DNA from: Pseudomonadota bacterium
Lineage (GTDB): Bacteria > Pseudomonadota > Gammaproteobacteria > Steroidobacterales > GCA-2729495
Assembly (NCBI GenBank): GCA_963205295.1
Contig: CAUJIY010000062.1
Coordinates: forward strand, 1 to 47,168
DNA: 47,168 nt
Direction: 5' to 3'
Shown: piece after piece, positions 44,110 to 47,168 of the stretch
Layout: the number at the start of each line of letters is the position of its first letter
Numbering within the stretch: position 1 is the stretch's first letter
Position numbers and translations under genes: made by a program
The notes under the pieces: generated by a model
What the model was told of the DNA's origin: nothing
Seen by the model: the letters and a program-made list of their open reading frames with translations, nothing else
The model's database searches: none

Positions 44110-45741
44110 ATGAGCACGACCACGACTCCTGCAGATCCGCCGACCCGCTTCGAGTTCACCGGCCCGCTGCTGCCGGACTTCGTGCGCCTGCACGCACGGT
44201 GGTATCCGCACAAGGCAGCCCTCATCGACGACCAGGTGACGCTCAGCTGGGCGGATCTCGACCGGCGCTCGAACGCGGTTGCCAACGGCCTGCGGGCGCT
44301 CGGCGTGGGCAAGGGCGACTCGGTCGCGATCCTGCTCGAGAGTTCCGTCGAATACGTCGAGATGCTCTACGGCACCTGGAAGGCGGGTGCCGTGACCGTA
44401 CCGCTGAACCTGGCGGTGAACGAGAGCGGCCTGCTGCTGATGCTCCAGGATGCCGCGGTGCGGGTCCTGTTCTGCAGCCCCGCGCAGCGGGAGCGGCTCG
44501 CGGCGCGGCTCGACGAGGCGACCTCGCTCCTGCCCGACGGGATCATCGTGCACGATGGCCCCACCGGCGGCTACGCCGGCTGGCGCGGGCGCCAGAGCCC
44601 GGCGCGCCCGGCGGTCGTGATCGGCGACGAGGATCCCTGCAACATCATCTACAGCTCGGGAACGACGGCCCTGCCCAAGGGCATCAAGCATGTGCACCGG
44701 CGCCGGATCCAGTCGATCCACGAACTCGCGCTCGCCCACCGCTACCACTACGGCGCGGTGTCGATCTGCGCGATCGGGCTGTATTCGAACACCGCCTGGG
44801 GCTCGCTCCTCTGTGCGCTGCTCGTCGGTGGCACCTGCATCATCCGCCAGCGGTTCGATCCGCCGGCATGGATCGAGGACGTCGAGCGCTACCGGGTCAC
44901 CCACACGATGATGGCGCCGGTGATGTTCCAGCGCGTGCTCGAGGCGCCGAACTTCCGGCCGGCTGCCGTGAGCTCGCTGCAGGCGGTCATTTCCGGCGGC
45001 GCACCCCTGTTCGAAGGCCTCAAGCGCCGGGTGATGGAGAACTTCCCCGGCTGCGCGGTGATCGAGCTCTACGGCCTGACCGAAGGCTTCATGACCACGC
45101 TCCAGCCGGAGGAAGCCGAAGGCAGGCTGGCCTCGGTCGGCAAGCCGGTGCGCGGCAACGACTACATCCTGCTCGACGATCACGACCAGGAGGTGCCCTG
45201 GGGCGGGTCCGGCGAGATCTGCGTGCGCAGCGTCCACTGGATGATCGGGTATCACAACCGCCCGGATGCAACGCGCGAGGCCAGCTTCACCGACCGCGAC
45301 GGCGTGCAGTGGCTGCGCACCGGCGACGTGGGGCGCACCGACCAGGACGGCTACCTCTACATCATCGACCGCAAGAAGGACATGATCCTGTCCGGAGCGC
45401 AGAACATCTATCCGGCCGACATCGAGGCGGTGATGCTCGAGCATCCGCTCGTGGGCGAGGTGGGGGTCATCGGCGTGCCCGACGAGCGCTGGGGCGAAAC
45501 CCCGGTCGCGATCATGGTGCTGCGCGCGGGCAGCCCCCCCGCGGAGGCGGGCACCGCCCAGGCGATCTGCGCGTGGACCAACGAGCGTGTCGGCAAGCGC
45601 CAGCGCATCCGCGAGGTGCGCATCGTCACGACCCTGCCGCGCAACCCGAACGGCAAGATCCTCAAGCGCGAGCTGCGCCGCGCCTATATCGCCGAAGCGC
45701 AGGCCGTGGCACGCGCCACGGGACCGAAGGAAAACCGGTAG
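44110..45741 (+). CDS. Acyl-CoA synthetase (AMP-forming), second in the cluster
   Basis: 543 residues from the ATG at 44110 (AGGGGA 9 nt upstream; an ATG at 44101 would add three residues). Motifs: YSSGTTALPKG (181-191), ELYGLTEGF, RTGDVGRTDQDGYLYIIDRKKD, and K516 (NPNGKILKRELRR). Full YGxTE motif, unlike the previous ligase. The two ligases differ enough to act on different acids or on successive intermediates. The 3' end overlaps the convergent MFS gene by 58 bp. Confidence 0.92.
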   Translation: MSTTTTPADPPTRFEFTGPLLPDFVRLHARWYPHKAALIDDQVTLSWADLDRRSNAVANGLRALGVGKGDSVAILLESSVEYVEMLYGTWKAGAVTVPLNLAVNESGLLLMLQDAAVRVLFCSPAQRERLAARLDEATSLLPDGIIVHDGPTGGYAGWRGRQSPARPAVVIGDEDPCNIIYSSGTTALPKGIKHVHRRRIQSIHELALAHRYHYGAVSICAIGLYSNTAWGSLLCALLVGGTCIIRQRFDPPAWIEDVERYRVTHTMMAPVMFQRVLEAPNFRPAAVSSLQAVISGGAPLFEGLKRRVMENFPGCAVIELYGLTEGFMTTLQPEEAEGRLASVGKPVRGNDYILLDDHDQEVPWGGSGEICVRSVHWMIGYHNRPDATREASFTDRDGVQWLRTGDVGRTDQDGYLYIIDRKKDMILSGAQNIYPADIEAVMLEHPLVGEVGVIGVPDERWGETPVAIMVLRAGSPPAEAGTAQAICAWTNERVGKRQRIREVRIVTTLPRNPNGKILKRELRRAYIAEAQAVARATGPKENR

Positions 45742-47015
45742 CAGGCTGCAGCCAGCACCAGGCCGACGGGCGAAATCACCGCGAGCGAATAGCGGATGCC
45801 GTCCGGCTGGGTGAACAGGGTGTCGGACAGCAGCGCCACGGCCGTCGATCCCACGCCGATGCCAATGAGGTTCACGACGAACAGGTAGAACGCCGACATC
45901 TGGCCGCGCAGCTCGCCGGGGACGAGTTCCTGCAGGGCAGCCCCGGCCGCAGCGATCGGCATGATCGAGAACATGTAGGCGAGCCCGAAGAGGGCCACGG
46001 CGACGAGCGGGTTCGACTGGAATCCCAGCAGGGCACCGGCAGGGATGCCGCAGAGCGTGGCGTACAGGCACAGTCGCAGGCGTCCCACGGTCCGCTCGCG
46101 CGCGAACTGGCGGTCCGACAGCCAGCCACCTCCGGTGAGGCCGAGCAGTCCGCCCACCAGCAGGGCGATACCCACCGCGAGCCCGGCCTCGGCGATCGAC
46201 CACTGGTAGGTGCGCACCAGCATGGCGGGCATCCACGACACGATGGCGAAGGCCGCCAGGTTGGAGCAGGCCACGCCGAGATGATGCCCGGCCAGCGCAC
46301 CGCGCCGGCTGGCTGCAAAGCGCAGCACCGCCGCGACGGGCACCGCCGGCGGGGCGACACCCGCGCGCTGGCCTTGCCGTGCGGGCTCGGGCAGCAGCCG
46401 CACTGCCAGGGCGACCAGCAGACCGGGCAGTCCCACGTAGAAAAACGTCAGCTGCCACGGGCGCACCTCGCCGAGCAGTGGCAGCAGTACCGCGTGCTGC
46501 CCGCTCGTGAAGTGCACGATGGCGCCGCCGAGCACCATGGCGATCCCGGCACCCAGTGCCGTGCCGAGGTTGTAGATGCCGAGCGCGAAGCCGAGCCGGC
46601 GGCTGTCGAAGATGTCGGCGAACAGCGAGTAGGCGGCGGGCGACAGCGTCGCCTCGCCGATGGCGACCCCGATGCGCGCGGTGAACAGCTGCCAGTAGGT
46701 CTGGGCGAGGCCGGAGACGGCGGTCATGACGCTCCAGAGCGCGATGCCGATCGCGGCGATCCGCACCCGGCTGTACCGGTCGATGGCGCGGCCGATCGGC
46801 AGGCCGACCAGGGTGTAGAACACCGCGAAAGCCAGGCCTTGCAGCAGGCTGATCTGGATGTCGGACAGCCCGAGGTCGCGCCGCAGCGGCTCGACCATCA
46901 GGCTGAGGATCATGCGGTCGATGAAGGAGAAGACGTAGGCGACGAAGAACAGCCCGACCACCAGACACTGTCGGGCAGTCCAGGCGGTCGCATCTGTGTC
47001 CTGTCCGTGGGTCAT
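45684..47015 (-). CDS. MFS transporter
   Basis: 443 residues, predicted 12 membrane spans with a central loop. Motif A-like GLPIGRAIDRYSRVR after helix 2 and DRQFARERTVGR after helix 8; FSFIDRMILSLMVEPLRRDLG in helix 1 is typical of the spinster-like/organic-acid MFS group. Likely imports the substrate or exports a product of the adjacent degradation genes. ATG 47015; the last 58 bp are antisense to the end of the acyl-CoA synthetase gene. Confidence 0.9.
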   Translation of the reverse strand: MTHGQDTDATAWTARQCLVVGLFFVAYVFSFIDRMILSLMVEPLRRDLGLSDIQISLLQGLAFAVFYTLVGLPIGRAIDRYSRVRIAAIGIALWSVMTAVSGLAQTYWQLFTARIGVAIGEATLSPAAYSLFADIFDSRRLGFALGIYNLGTALGAGIAMVLGGAIVHFTSGQHAVLLPLLGEVRPWQLTFFYVGLPGLLVALAVRLLPEPARQGQRAGVAPPAVPVAAVLRFAASRRGALAGHHLGVACSNLAAFAIVSWMPAMLVRTYQWSIAEAGLAVGIALLVGGLLGLTGGGWLSDRQFARERTVGRLRLCLYATLCGIPAGALLGFQSNPLVAVALFGLAYMFSIMPIAAAGAALQELVPGELRGQMSAFYLFVVNLIGIGVGSTAVALLSDTLFTQPDGIRYSLAVISPVGLVLAAACYRFSFGPVARATACASAI

Positions 47016-47071
47016 GGCTGTCTGGCCCGGACTTTATCGCACGCGTCGTGGCGCGGCTACCCGGGATGCCG

Positions 47072-47168
47072 CTGTAGGAGGGGCGCAAGCCCCGACCGGG
47101 GAGTCGCGACTGGCGTCGCTCCCACAGGACCGGAGGACCTCTCTCTTCTGTAGGAGGGGCGCAAGCCC
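47072..47168. repeat. Cluster of three REP-like palindromic elements
   Basis: CTGTAGGAGGGGCGCAAGCC (from 47072, running on to CCGAC at 47095), an inverted copy at 47103-47126 (GTCGCGACTGGCGTCGCTCC...), and a third forward copy from 47148 to the window end. Same family as the pair at 15072-15140. Confidence 0.85.

Noticed and set aside
43759..47088. Very long frames on both strands (over 980 codons) across 43.8-47.1 kb
   Set aside because: They run through the enoyl-CoA hydratase, acyl-CoA synthetase and MFS genes in wrong frames and show only Arg/Ala/Gly-rich sequence.

Overview
The window is GC-rich chromosomal DNA from a Gram-negative bacterium, most likely a gammaproteobacterium. The evidence is an LPS inner-core heptose block (hldD, waaF, a family 4 glycosyltransferase) directly behind glnE, as in pseudomonads, plus MltD, HtpX, an LpxL-type acyltransferase and a large TonB-dependent receptor. 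Genus and order cannot be fixed from the sequence alone. No rRNA, tRNA, IS element, prophage or CRISPR array was seen, and no gene-free stretch reaches 300 bp.

Region A (1-3.9 kb) holds the N-terminal 673 residues of pyruvate:ferredoxin/flavodoxin oxidoreductase (nifJ, minus strand, running off the left edge). A 7Fe-type ferredoxin (fdxA) lies divergent to it, followed by two tandem YwqK/MORN-type repeat proteins with an exact 24-residue period.

Region B (4.0-8.8 kb) is the highlight. An 802-residue protein of the quinol-type nitric oxide reductase family lacks the second His of the FeB-site His-His pair (His-Asn here) and has Gln where the active-site Glu of NOR should be. These substitutions are the signature described for NO dismutase (Nod), the enzyme proposed to convert 2 NO to N2 + O2 in Methylomirabilis oxyfera and the gammaproteobacterium HdN1. 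It has its own AT-rich leader with a palindrome and a strong double hairpin behind it. Three membrane proteins follow, the last resembling NnrS-type proteins of NO metabolism.

Region C (8.8-15.1 kb) is glnE, a CHCC zinc-finger protein, a glycosyltransferase, hldD and waaF. Region D (15.1-24.6 kb) is cell-envelope and housekeeping: an unknown polytopic membrane protein, an LpxL-like acyltransferase, htpX, a lipoprotein of the succinylglutamate desuccinylase/aspartoacylase family, mltD, an L,D-transpeptidase-fold protein, ppnN and small unknown ORFs. Region E (24.6-28.0 kb) has htpG behind a heat-shock-type promoter, a small membrane protein and a 2-hydroxyacid dehydrogenase.

Region F (28-47 kb) is a catabolic island. 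A minus-strand operon (alpha/beta hydrolase, parvulin-like PPIase, HupE/UreJ-like protein, DUF3604 protein, acyl-CoA ligase, VOC protein) faces a plus-strand series (MetE-core protein, TonB receptor, quinone oxidoreductase-like enzyme, acyl-CoA ligase, enoyl-CoA hydratase, second acyl-CoA ligase). An RraA-like protein and a second VOC protein flank it, and an MFS transporter closes it. The likely theme is uptake, CoA activation and beta-oxidation-like breakdown of an unidentified organic acid or ester. If region B works as inferred, the organism could make O2 from NO and use it for oxygen-dependent catabolism or respiration under anoxia; no link between Nod and region F is shown by the sequence.
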